Below the pieces are notes generated by a model. The model was not told the DNA's origin, searched no databases, and saw only the letters and a program-made list of their open reading frames with translations. A stretch of DNA of 28,093 bases from Asparagopsis taxiformis (taxonomy: Eukaryota; Rhodophyta; Florideophyceae; Bonnemaisoniales; Bonnemaisoniaceae). Of the stretch, positions 17,641 to 26,849 are shown in pieces; the first letter of the stretch is position 1; every line of letters starts with the position of its first letter. The stretch spans positions 1-28,093 of the forward strand of contig JALQPE010001881.1 of NCBI GenBank assembly GCA_030407315.1, read 5' to 3'. The position numbers and the translations under genes are program-made.

Positions 17641-18819
17641 TCACTTCAATTTCGAATTGCCCTCCCAATGTCCAACGACATATTCTCCTTCTTCACTTTG
17701 ATGCTGCTCAGTTTTGAGGAATATGTGAGATCGGATCGGGAACTTGTATTGAAGACCCTTATTGCTCTCAAATCCTTCCTCGTGTTGATAAACATCCCCT
17801 CGGCAGACAAGAACAGAATATGGTGGTACTTCACACCTCTTCATTGGAACTCTGTATAACTCTCTGTTGGGATGGGATAAACAGACATGACTGTAGGGTG
17901 CAAGCACGAGGCCGAATCCATCTGCGCCGCTTGACATCATGAAGTAGGATGGCGGAGAAGGGGGACTGTTAACTTCATCGATTCCCACTTCATAGTCTGT
18001 ATGTCCAGCACGAGGTTTAGTCCGCTCTCCAGTCAGCACTAAAGTAGTTCCAGTGCTGGGGAAGGCCATCGGGTCCTTCCCACTAGTCCTCAATTCCAAA
18101 CCTTCCGCACAAATACCTAGACCGAGCTCAACAATCATCTTCTTCCGATAGAGATTATTATTGTTATCCTCGAGGTCATCACATAAGCTCTTCCGCTTTG
18201 TTATAAAGATTCCTCTGCCCTTCTCACCTTCTTCATCAGAGTTTTTCCCATCCATCATAGCCATGCACCACGGTGTCCAGTCCGGATCTCTGCGGGTGTC
18301 ACCGGATTCAGAGTTCTTCTTGGCATCCTCGAGACGTTCCTCAAACAACGCAGAAAAATGAAGGAGCAGTTCGTGGATCGCATCTGCAGTAGTAGAAGAC
18401 TTGAATATTCCGTCCAGAATTGTAAACCCAACCAAGTCTATTTCATTTCGTTTCTCTCGGAAATAAGCCCTCGAGAGAAACTCAGCGGAAACATTTTGTG
18501 CCGAATAGGCACTCGCTGCTGCTTCAGCGACCTCGGCTCGAAGCGTATCGACCAGTTTCCCATTCACATAGTATTTCATTCGACTGTCGGGATGAATGAT
18601 AACAGGCAGTTTCGCTTCTATACCTTCCTCCACATCTTTGTCAGGGACATCATTTTGTTGCCTGTCCGAATACTGACCTCCTTGAACCGCGTGGACTGCA
18701 GCGTCTTTGCCGGATTGCAAATTTGCGTCTTCACGCATCTTTTGCTTCTTCTTCTGCCGCGGCCTGCTGGTATCCTCTCCCACCAGGTCAATAACCTCTT
18801 GAGGGGTGACATCCACCAA
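17641..18819 (-). CDS. 2OG-Fe(II) dioxygenase-like protein, copy C (intact core)
   Basis: 392 residues in the open frame from a TTG at 18819; the first ATG is codon 28 (18738), giving 365 residues. The N-terminus has basic patches (RPRQKKKQK) and the family motif SRMKYY (about 80-85). 'GFTILDGIF' near 131-139 resembles the first strand of many 2OG oxygenases. The double-stranded beta-helix shows H273-T-D275, then FGLVLAPYSHV, then GDVYQH with H346, and R363. That is the HxD...H...R iron and 2OG ligand set. Substrate is unknown. TET/JBP-type DNA hydroxylases are linked to eukaryotic transposons, so nucleic-acid oxidation is an attractive but untested idea. PhyH- or AlkB-like relatives are alternatives. 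The ORF overlaps the ParB-like ORF by 32 nt in another frame. Confidence 0.7.
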   Translation of the reverse strand: MVDVTPQEVIDLVGEDTSRPRQKKKQKMREDANLQSGKDAAVHAVQGGQYSDRQQNDVPDKDVEEGIEAKLPVIIHPDSRMKYYVNGKLVDTLRAEVAEAAASAYSAQNVSAEFLSRAYFREKRNEIDLVGFTILDGIFKSSTTADAIHELLLHFSALFEERLEDAKKNSESGDTRRDPDWTPWCMAMMDGKNSDEEGEKGRGIFITKRKSLCDDLEDNNNNLYRKKMIVELGLGICAEGLELRTSGKDPMAFPSTGTTLVLTGERTKPRAGHTDYEVGIDEVNSPPSPPSYFMMSSGADGFGLVLAPYSHVCLSHPNRELYRVPMKRCEVPPYSVLVCRGDVYQHEEGFESNKGLQYKFPIRSHIFLKTEQHQSEEGEYVVGHWEGNSKLK

Positions 18820-21166
18820 TTTCCGTTTGGATCCGTAGAATCATTGGCGGCGTCTCCGTATTCCTCGGCTTTGCCTTTAAGGGCACGAAACCACTGCTGT
18901 GCTTGGCTTTCATCAACTTCCTAGGCGTAGAACTGGTAACAGGTGTTTCCGTGTCCTCCAGCTCAGGTAAAACAGGTAGGCCGACATCCGCTGTAGATAA
19001 CATAGCGTCTCCAGTGCCATCACCCTGATTTCGTACACCTTTCATCGGGTCCTCCGTTGTCCTTTCAGGAGAATGTTCGGGACATTCTTCGCGGACATCT
19101 TTCGTTCCAGACCCATCGCTCTTCCTAGATTCAGGACCTCCTTCACCACCTCGACCAGTTCTTGGATGACCAACTGACATATTCGCCGGCGACTTTCCAC
19201 CCTGCTCTGGTCTGAGCGTGGCACTTCCGGCTGCCACTGGGCTAGGTGATTGTTGCAGGTCATTTTCATCACCGTGGTCATTTCTTCCTCGATTTGCACC
19301 AGTTGGTTCAAGCTCTTGAGTTCCTACGTTCTTCTGCAACACATCCCCAACTTCACAATCTCCAGGTTTCGAATAATTGTTCTCGGTTGGCGCAGTAGGC
19401 ACTGCGCGGTCCGTTGTAACCTGCTTTGCGCTTTCGGAATCTGCCGCTTTCCCTGTCGCCTCTTCACCAACCTGTGTTGCAGCACCGACCTCAGCGTTAA
19501 CACGATCCGATATTTCCAGACTGCCCTGTGTCTGCTGTTGGGTAAGTACATTTGGACTCTGTACCACGTCCGAGCGATCAATGGCAGCATTTGAAGTATC
19601 ACCATACGATGCGGATTGTTGTCGTGGTTGAGGTGCAGTATTCCCTTCCAAGGATTTTCGCCTAGTCCGCCTTTCCTGCACACCTATTTCAGGCGCGACG
19701 GAATGGTCGAGAGAGTCATCCGATAGAATTGGGCCGTTGAAAACCACATAACGGATTTCTTTCATCATAGACCGCGTCAATGCTGCACGTATACCTCTCC
19801 CAGTTGGTGCGTCGGAAGGATAGAAATCTTTGAGGACAGTCAAAATGCGATATCGTATGGTTTTTCGTGTTCGTCCACCTGGCTCCGGTACTTCATGTAA
19901 CTTCCTGAAACATGGATGAGGTGAGGAATGCCAGGAGTTTTCTTTCCGTACAGCTTTCTCAAGTATGTCATATATTTCACAGATGCTGTAGCACCACTTT
20001 TGCGCGCATGTCTTTAGACTTATACCACCATCTCCTTTCCTACGTTTCCACATCGTCCACATTGCAGTGAGCTCTAGAATGACAAGTTTGGTGTCCACCG
20101 AAGCTTTTCGAAACGCAGAAGCGAATAGGACGTCCACAGTGCATCCCTGCATATTCCTCGAGTCTGGCGGACTAGTTTCAGTTGCAAATCGACTTGGGAT
20201 AGCTGACCAATGTTCGAACGCCGGGTTATTTACGTCTCCGAAGCCCTGCGCAATCGAAACGTACTTCATCATGATTCCTTCCTGACAACCTGGAATGACC
20301 TTGTTCTCGACTACAACTTTTGTGCACACATTTACCTTCGCCTTCATCAAGCCCTTCATCATCATGAACTTCATGACCGTACAGACGTGGTCAGCAATAG
20401 AAACTTCTATCACGTCATGAGTCTTTTCGTTCAGCTTCTGCGATATTCGCATCACTTCAAGAGGATGAAACATTTCACGGGTTCCAGGTGGTCGGATGAA
20501 GTCAACGCTAATGCTCCTCAGTCTCCATCGATCAGCAACTGTCGGTTTGTTTTCCACAATCGACTGCAAAGCGCTGATACGATGACCTCCATCAATGCAC
20601 TGCAGTTTCTTCCGTCCGTCTGACCCCATTGTTTCACAGATGGTCATTCGGGTGCCAGTTTCCAGAAACCCCTCGGTAGATATTTTGCTGACCAGATCGC
20701 GCACTCTGGCCTCCTGCACAAGACGAGAAGTTGATTCCGGTTTGGCAACATCTAGCGGATTGATCATTTTAGGTTCAGTCCTGCATTCGACAATGTTGAT
20801 GTCAATCCCCATCACAGACTCTTCTGATGCTTCCATGCCAGCAGGACTCCCCTCGCCTTCACGGACGTTAGACCTCTCCCTGTTTTTCGATTTCACCGTC
20901 CCAGGAGTAGATGGAAAGCGTAGAGTGTTTTTCCCAGATGGTGATATATCACCAAGGGTTTTTGCTGCCTCTATCATGGCAGCGTCTGCTCCCTGAATGG
21001 GTGTCTGGCTATCTGCCGTCTCCCTTCCCGCTGCAGACGGAGCCCCTCCATCAGCAGAACCTCCGGAGGGTGTTTTATCACCGCCTACCGTCGTTGCAAG
21101 TCTCTCTGCAACGCTTTCGACGGTATCCTTTGGTTCCGCAGCGCGCTCAGTGTCGCTTCCGGCCAT
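18788..21166 (-). CDS. ParB-like (DGxHR) protein, copy C (intact)
   Basis: 792 residues from an ATG at 21166. After a ~130-residue Ser/Gly/Glu-rich N-terminus comes the ParB/sulfiredoxin-like domain (about 135-265). It has STSRLVQEARVRDLV, GFLETGTRMTIC, CIDGGHRISAL (D192-G-G-H195-R196) and EKTHDVIEVSIADHVC. An alpha-helical part with HWSAIPSRF and ELTAMWTMW (to about 490) is shared with copies A and B. The last ~300 residues are low-complexity and charged, probably a linker. In ParB, the DGxxR-type loop lies in the nucleotide-binding/catalytic part; whether this protein uses CTP, ATP or neither is unknown. It overlaps the 2OG-like ORF, and copy B suggests the two were one polypeptide. Confidence 0.8.
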   Translation of the reverse strand: MAGSDTERAAEPKDTVESVAERLATTVGGDKTPSGGSADGGAPSAAGRETADSQTPIQGADAAMIEAAKTLGDISPSGKNTLRFPSTPGTVKSKNRERSNVREGEGSPAGMEASEESVMGIDINIVECRTEPKMINPLDVAKPESTSRLVQEARVRDLVSKISTEGFLETGTRMTICETMGSDGRKKLQCIDGGHRISALQSIVENKPTVADRWRLRSISVDFIRPPGTREMFHPLEVMRISQKLNEKTHDVIEVSIADHVCTVMKFMMMKGLMKAKVNVCTKVVVENKVIPGCQEGIMMKYVSIAQGFGDVNNPAFEHWSAIPSRFATETSPPDSRNMQGCTVDVLFASAFRKASVDTKLVILELTAMWTMWKRRKGDGGISLKTCAQKWCYSICEIYDILEKAVRKENSWHSSPHPCFRKLHEVPEPGGRTRKTIRYRILTVLKDFYPSDAPTGRGIRAALTRSMMKEIRYVVFNGPILSDDSLDHSVAPEIGVQERRTRRKSLEGNTAPQPRQQSASYGDTSNAAIDRSDVVQSPNVLTQQQTQGSLEISDRVNAEVGAATQVGEEATGKAADSESAKQVTTDRAVPTAPTENNYSKPGDCEVGDVLQKNVGTQELEPTGANRGRNDHGDENDLQQSPSPVAAGSATLRPEQGGKSPANMSVGHPRTGRGGEGGPESRKSDGSGTKDVREECPEHSPERTTEDPMKGVRNQGDGTGDAMLSTADVGLPVLPELEDTETPVTSSTPRKLMKAKHSSGFVPLKAKPRNTETPPMILRIQTEIGGCHPSRGY

Positions 21167-21768
21167 TGCAAAGATTTGGACGCGTAGAGAAGCCGTTCAG
21201 GATGACAAAGATACCTTTTCTCTCCGACTACACGATCAAGAGATATTCCTCTTTCAAGGTGGTATTTGGCGGGAAACGATCTCCCTACACGTCTAAACGT
21301 GAAATATCAGTTATTGATTCACCTTCCACGCGCTCCAATTGTATTCGGCCATCTGTCATTCCTCGACGAAGGACTTCCCACACACAATTCCTTCGTTCCC
21401 AAAAACCATCCCATTGCCATGATCATAGTACTCCACTTGTCACTGGAGCCAGAAAACTATACCGGGTATTATTTTCCACTTCATTGGCCAGGTGCCAGCT
21501 CTCCATTGGATTATGCGAACTCAACTTTGTGGAACTAGGAGTCCTGCAACTCGCGGCTCCATCTCTAGTACCAATGGCGTCATACGTACGTAAGTGCGTA
21601 CGCTCTTCGCAAAACACACTTTATTTGTGCGCATGGAACAAAATCCCACTCTATTCTTCAAACGACATGTACAAATTTTGTATAGCATTTGTTGGAAGAC
21701 TTGATCAGGACTGCTGCTAAATGAATTACGAAAGTTTACTGATGTATTAAACACTGTGCTGGAACACT
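21167..21768. promoter_or_regulatory. ParB-like C upstream region with one TACCGGGTA half-unit
   Basis: No gene supported. It holds the 3' flank of Tnp2 and presumably the promoter of ParB-like C. The palindrome ATACCGGGTAT (21459-21469), followed by TATTTT, GGCCAGGTGC and CCATTGG to about 21515, matches one arm of the hairpins at 17095-17330. ATACGTACGTAAGTGCGTACG near 21580-21602 is a small imperfect palindrome cluster. No clear TATA box for the ParB-like gene was found. Confidence 0.45.
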
Positions 21769-24700
21769 CTATGCTGAACGTGGTGGGTATCCATCTTCTC
21801 TAGTTAAGACGCTCACTTCACCACCAGAAAGAATATCACTATTGTGCTCTACAATGCCACTTTGTCTATCGTATGAACAAACTCCTGACTCGCAGTTATG
21901 TACGTGCAAAACTTCTCGGACCCCGTCGTTCATTTCAACGTGAACTATAGTATCATTCCCACCTTTCCGGTACATACCGTCTCCAGTGCATGTCAAGGGA
22001 ATGCAGACAGCATATGGAGTTTTCTGCTTCCATTTCTTTGCCTTCTTCTCCTCTCCTTGCCCTACCACAATAAAAAAGGACAATGTGACGAAAAGGACAC
22101 GTCTGGAACATGTGAATTCCTCCATGCTCGTCCTGCTATGGGCGGGTACTACTATACCAGCATCATACCATCCATCTTTGCACACTGCTTGAATGATGCT
22201 TCCAGGTTCAGCACGCCCTAACCTCGATTCGCTCTCAGATCCCTCATGACTAGTGCGCACTCTTTGTGCAGCAGTGAGCCACCATAGTCGTTCACCATGT
22301 TGAGACCCGTTTACCTGTCTGGTTCTGAGAAAAGTTTCAGAAGCTTTACGTATCCTTGCCATCATGACGGTTTCTTCTGCCGGAACATTTTTCGCGTCTT
22401 CAACAGATTCCCCTCGCCACCGCGTGATTGGACAGTGGGTGCTCACCATAGTACTGCTCCTCTCTGATATGAGATGGAATACAGGACTTAAGAAGCATCT
22501 TTTTGCTGCCTCTTCTGTCGCATGTGGACTCTCCGAAATTCCTTTTCCTAGTGCAAAATACACGCGTCTGCAATCGGCAGACGTCCATTGTTTTGTATTG
22601 TGACCTACCGCACCCAGCGTGATGGCTATTCGTGCGAGCCAGTCATCGGCCATGATGAGCTCCATTGATGACAGATGTTCATTCTTATGGTTCGAGTTTC
22701 GAACCCCTCTTTTAAGAGGCTGGTGCATTCTCTCGAATAAAAGCTCTTCCACATGTTTCGCAGCTCCAAAAGCTGGTAATGTATGTACGCAAAATTCTAT
22801 CAACCGATGCAAGTTCGGTTTGTCCAGATGTTTCATTGCAATAGGATCCTTCTTGCATACCTCATGCAGTTCTTTCATATAGTCTGAAACAAGAGCTAGA
22901 ATGTGGTCATGACGTCCGCCATTCTCGGCCTCGAACCTCCTGGTTGACTCAAGTCCATCTATCCACCATGTTGGGATGAATCGAATGCTGGCAACAACCA
23001 TTTGAAACTTTTTCAGCAAACGAAGAATACGTTCAAGTTTTTCATACCCGTCCCAAGAGTTCCCGATGACGATACGAAATGCCGAATAAAATGCTTGGGG
23101 AGCTACAACGAGAACAGCGAATATATCGCTCATGTTCATCGATAATAGGTAGTTCTGCCCGAATACCTGACTCTGACTACTCAAACAGAACATTCGGAGG
23201 GTATTCAGTAGAACTGTTTCCGCAACATTTCGAAGTACAGGTGTTGCTGCGGTGATTGTCGCATTCATCACATCTTGAGCCAGTCCGGAGAGCAGATGGT
23301 CTGGGGCAACTACAGCAGAGCGATATGGATCGAATTGACAAGGAACAACTGGAACTCCTTCTTCGTTTGTAGGAACTCCTCTCCGCACACGATTAAGGGA
23401 TTCACTCAAATTATGGAGTGCCTTATTCTCAATCGGATCTAGGCTTAGTCCAAGAACTTTGAGCTGATCTTGCGATGCGACTTCCCTCACAAGCTTGTTT
23501 CGGTGCATTCCTCGGGCATGCGTACTCATCTGACTGTTTAGCAATGCTGTGTATGCATTTCGTGAACCTCCACTGCTGCTCATATCTTGCTTTTCGAAAA
23601 TGCAGCTATGGCATGGTGTATTACTGGTGTGTCCACGGACATCCAGAGTATGCGAAACAGCTGGGTAATCTCCGATAAATCCAACAGGATCCAGGAATAT
23701 GACCACATCTTCTCCATTTGCATCTTTCGCTGGAAAACCGTCTGTACTTCCCTTCACAATGTCGGGTACAACTCTCTCAATTACAACATTTGTTGAAACT
23801 CCCGGGGGAACGAATCCAAGAACGCGGACTGCGTGGAAGCTTGCTCTCTTGCTTGGCTGTATGCCTAATGGAAGCATATAGCAGCCACCAAAACTTCCTT
23901 TCCGGCTTGTGAACGGCTGGAAGTCATCAGCATATAGCAGAAATCGGTATACGATATATTTCCTGCCATCTGAAAGATTCCCCTCACTGCAGGCATCCAT
24001 ACGTTTAGAGCCGGGGTGCCATCTAGACCTCTTGTCTGGAGCTCCTATGAGCTGGACGTCTTTCACCCGAATTTGTTCGCGATGTAGCTGCCCAGTTGCT
24101 CCCCTTGTGGAGCAAATGAGAAAAGTCGCATGTTCAGAGCGTCCCTTTTTCAGATGTCTGTTCACGAGTAGTAACTCTTCAAATGTGCTCCCATCAGACT
24201 TACTTTTTGGCCGAAACAGAGTGATAGCGTCACCTGCCCGAATATCATTGTTGCAATGTTCTCCGTCGAGCGTTGTGGTGGAGACGACACGCCTCGCATT
24301 TCTTTTCTCAGTTTCTTCCATTGCATCGATTTGCGGGCCTATCACATCTTCCATATTTGATTCTTGTTGTTCTTCTCCGGTTGCAAGATAACTTGCAATG
24401 ATGATAGCTTCAATTCTCCAGTCACTCCTTGCTGTAAAACTTCTTCTGCTCCTAGAATTCTTTCCAGTTTCGATGTTCTTTCCCTGTTTCGTTCTGGCTC
24501 CTCCCAGCTTAGCCACCAGGGCCTCTTGATTTGTCGTCGGCATACATATGATCCTCAACTCGTCTCCATGTCGGGCGTATACCTTTCTGTGCATCTTGTG
24601 ACCGTCATGATCTGATGCACTTACCGAAATGCGATGGAATGGGTCATTCAGAACAGCTGAACGGCATTTGACAATGAAAGAGTTTTCAATACTTTCTGAA

Positions 24701-25470
24701 GCAATTTGATATGCTTCATCTTCTCTTTCATCACTACTATCCCTTTTACTAGACTTTATGCAGTCCAGAATGGGTCCGGTCTGTATATCCCTTTCCGCCC
24801 ATGTGCTCGGTAGCACGACTCGTACCGATGTAGTACAATGAGCTCTACGGCTACTAGACAGTCCTGGAGACATCTTTCCAAGCCTAGAGCCGCTTTTTGT
24901 TACATCTATTTCACACGTTGTATCCATGCTTTGTGGGAAACATGTTTTCAGAATGAACGGTAAAATGACTTTCCTCATGTACGAGTCGCTAGGTGCTTGA
25001 TCCGAAATGTCCCGCTTGAAATTAGACATCTCACGCATACCTTCATAGTCCTTGCGTTTCATCCGTAGCGTTCCACTAAGCAATATTATTGCAGAGAATA
25101 CTGGCCAGGTCAGCAGTTTATCCACAAGTCCGCGGTCATCTTCCGCTGCCTCTTCTCCGTCGTGGTCATCACAGCTCTCGGCCGAGCTTTCCTCAGAGCC
25201 TATCGTTTCTTCTTCTCTGGTAACTTTTCCAGCCTCAAAAAATCCAATGTGCTCTTCTCCATTGCCACTAGAAATATTCTCGTCTTCAGCAGATGCTTTT
25301 CCGACGTTTTCGTCCGGTATATCGGCGTGAACCTCGAATGTTTCGTTCGAAACTAGCGGGGTTTCCCCATTTTCGTGCCTTGTCCCACTTTCGTATGGGA
25401 TTGGCAATGATTCAAACCTTCTCCGGGTTCTTCGAGGTGTACCTTTCTTCCGAACAGCTGTTCGTTTCAT
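21769..25470 (-). CDS. CACTA/Plavaka-like transposase Tnp2 (intact)
   Basis: 1233 residues from an ATG at 25470, uninterrupted. Basic N-terminus (RKKGTPRRTRRRFESL, 7-22) shared with Tnp1, then an acidic region. The proposed DDE core has YADDF (D515/D516) before GGCYMLPL, LDPVGFIGDYPA (D601) with PCHSC (C620, C623), and ELLFERMHQPLKRG (E913-R914). Conserved PYRSAVVAPDHLLSGLAQDV and LLSMNMSDIF lie between the second Asp and the Glu. Residues 1123-1137 form a hydrophobic stretch (RRVLFVTLSFFIVVG). A Cys-containing domain follows (CIPLTC ... HNCESGVCSYD), ending EDGYPPRSA. The enzyme should mobilise E2 and related ends with GTAGTG/CACTAC. It is the likeliest active transposase here. Confidence 0.88.
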   Translation of the reverse strand: MKRTAVRKKGTPRRTRRRFESLPIPYESGTRHENGETPLVSNETFEVHADIPDENVGKASAEDENISSGNGEEHIGFFEAGKVTREEETIGSEESSAESCDDHDGEEAAEDDRGLVDKLLTWPVFSAIILLSGTLRMKRKDYEGMREMSNFKRDISDQAPSDSYMRKVILPFILKTCFPQSMDTTCEIDVTKSGSRLGKMSPGLSSSRRAHCTTSVRVVLPSTWAERDIQTGPILDCIKSSKRDSSDEREDEAYQIASESIENSFIVKCRSAVLNDPFHRISVSASDHDGHKMHRKVYARHGDELRIICMPTTNQEALVAKLGGARTKQGKNIETGKNSRSRRSFTARSDWRIEAIIIASYLATGEEQQESNMEDVIGPQIDAMEETEKRNARRVVSTTTLDGEHCNNDIRAGDAITLFRPKSKSDGSTFEELLLVNRHLKKGRSEHATFLICSTRGATGQLHREQIRVKDVQLIGAPDKRSRWHPGSKRMDACSEGNLSDGRKYIVYRFLLYADDFQPFTSRKGSFGGCYMLPLGIQPSKRASFHAVRVLGFVPPGVSTNVVIERVVPDIVKGSTDGFPAKDANGEDVVIFLDPVGFIGDYPAVSHTLDVRGHTSNTPCHSCIFEKQDMSSSGGSRNAYTALLNSQMSTHARGMHRNKLVREVASQDQLKVLGLSLDPIENKALHNLSESLNRVRRGVPTNEEGVPVVPCQFDPYRSAVVAPDHLLSGLAQDVMNATITAATPVLRNVAETVLLNTLRMFCLSSQSQVFGQNYLLSMNMSDIFAVLVVAPQAFYSAFRIVIGNSWDGYEKLERILRLLKKFQMVVASIRFIPTWWIDGLESTRRFEAENGGRHDHILALVSDYMKELHEVCKKDPIAMKHLDKPNLHRLIEFCVHTLPAFGAAKHVEELLFERMHQPLKRGVRNSNHKNEHLSSMELIMADDWLARIAITLGAVGHNTKQWTSADCRRVYFALGKGISESPHATEEAAKRCFLSPVFHLISERSSTMVSTHCPITRWRGESVEDAKNVPAEETVMMARIRKASETFLRTRQVNGSQHGERLWWLTAAQRVRTSHEGSESESRLGRAEPGSIIQAVCKDGWYDAGIVVPAHSRTSMEEFTCSRRVLFVTLSFFIVVGQGEEKKAKKWKQKTPYAVCIPLTCTGDGMYRKGGNDTIVHVEMNDGVREVLHVHNCESGVCSYDRQSGIVEHNSDILSGGEVSVLTREDGYPPRSA

Positions 25471-25554
25471 CTCTTCTCTTTGGATTCGAGAGAACCTTGC
25501 ACAAATTGTGGATTAATGTCAACTAGTAGGCAACTAATAAGATGGTATCCGTCT

Positions 25555-25563
25555 CTTTTAACC
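25555..25563 (-). promoter_or_regulatory. TATA-like box of Tnp2
   Basis: GGTTAAAAG on the minus strand, 85 nt upstream of the Tnp2 ATG, identical to the sequence 100 nt upstream of Tnp1. Confidence 0.45.
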
Positions 25564-25998
25564 AGGCCACTGTAATAGTTTATGGTACCTATATTTTCTT
25601 ACCGTTACATCTTATCGAAAACTTCACACTGACTAGTGTCCTACCTAACTCAAGGAACAGGTGACTTGATTTCCCATGTTGGGTTCTTCAGCGATCTTTA
25701 ATGCCTCCAACGATTCCTGCTTCCTTTTCTGAATGAAATACACGAATCATTTACAATTTAGCTTCAGTACATGGTATAATAGGCCTCAATAGTAATCTTG
25801 TTATGGTAATAAACTATATATAGATGAGAACACGGTTGCAATTCTCTTTCGGATTGTCTACTACTCTAATTTACAGCATTTATTCGATGTTTCTCCTTCA
25901 GTATGCAGCTAAACATCAATACCAAGACTTTTAGGTTGGTTTGACATTGCGTAGGGGCATGATTTCTATTTCTGCTAATTTATCACGTCCAGAAAATT
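25564..25998. other. Upstream region of Tnp2, nothing further recognised
   Basis: AT-rich, no gene supported. ATAAACTATATATAG near 25808-25822 is TATA-like in either direction but is not tied to a gene. Confidence 0.3.
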
Positions 25999-26168
25999 TG
26001 ACAGATCATCCGCTGCCAAATCATCTGCCACATCATCGTCTGCCAAATCATCTGCCTTCCAGTTACGACGAGGTCATTATGAGTGGATGAGCTGTCTATT
26101 TAAGGCTGTTGATGCGCGACGTATAGGACCATTTCATCATCCGGTTATCATGAAGATGACAGGTAAGG
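25999..26168 (+). promoter_or_regulatory. Candidate rightward promoter: 12-bp direct repeats, TATA-like box, short first exon
   Basis: Four imperfect direct repeats of TGCCAAATCATC lie at about 25999-26010, 26014-26025, 26026-26037 and 26041-26052. A CTATTTAAG box follows at 26096-26104. ATGAAGATGACAG (26150-26162) is then followed directly by a splice-donor-like GTAAGG. E1 shows the parallel arrangement: TACTTAAAC, then ATGAACCATGATG and GTACGT (9095-9113), with the same 13-nt distance from ATG to donor. This suggests a small spliced gene divergent from the transposase; downstream exons were not identified. Confidence 0.4.
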
Positions 26169-26302
26169 CTGGTACGTTGTCGAGTAGGTATCTTTCCCCT
26201 CTCTCATTTCTTTCCACATGCTTTCCATGAAAGATAGTGCACTAACCATAAATATCGTTCTTCGCTGATCCTATTCTAGTCTATTGATTGCAAATGATTC
26301 TG

Positions 26303-26380
26303 GCATAGGTATTGGTTATAGGTTGGAATGACGAAAGCTTGCAAGCTTTCGTCATTCCAACCTACAACCAATACCTTTGC
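26303..26380. repeat. 78-bp near-perfect palindrome
   Basis: Arms of 39 bp meet without a loop at an AAGCTTGCAAGCTT centre (26341/26342), with two mismatches. The arms run from GCATAGGTATTGG to CCAATACCTTTGC. Position (between transposase and subterminal array) corresponds to the hairpin at 8959-9099 in E1, but the sequences are unrelated. It could extrude as a cruciform or yield hairpin RNA. Confidence 0.85.
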
Positions 26381-26849
26381 ACGCAAAAATAGTTCAATGA
26401 TGGTAAGTTTGTTCATTCCATTCATACTCATGTTCTTCTCATCCTTTACAATACTTTTCTATATCCGATTGCTAACCTGTTGCAAATCATCTGTAATGGT
26501 GTTTATTTCCCTCCTGTCTGAACATCACATGTAGTTTTGAAACAGCAAGGAACTCGATTTGCTTGCACAATAGTCCTGGTTGTAGAGATAGTAAGATTTT
26601 AGATACGATAGTTCGATTTTATGAGTAGTCTAGTCTAATGATAGAACTGAAACAATCCTTCAGGCATCGTTGTCCTTGCTACATAAAAATTCTGACATCC
26701 TTTTAGATCACACTTGGTTATCCCTATACACTTCTATGAAGACCACCGAGAGAGATACTCCATTCTGCCCGACATTTCGTAGCCAGATGCCTGAACATGC
26801 GGCTGGAATGGCATTTCCACCTCATTCTATCGTCCTGAACATCAATTGT
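26381..26849. other. Non-coding stretch before the E2 subterminal array
   Basis: No supported gene. Short open frames here have no recognisable motif and no counterpart in E1. Confidence 0.3.

Noticed and set aside
18788..21166. Bacterial plasmid partition (ParABS) locus or bacterial contamination
   Set aside because: No ParA, no bacterial ribosome-binding sites or operons, and the gene sits within a CACTA-type transposon with eukaryotic retrotransposon neighbours.
20911..21720. Plus-strand ORF of 269 codons
   Set aside because: Half overlaps ParB-like C in antisense and the rest crosses the intergenic region; no motif and no counterpart in E1 or B.
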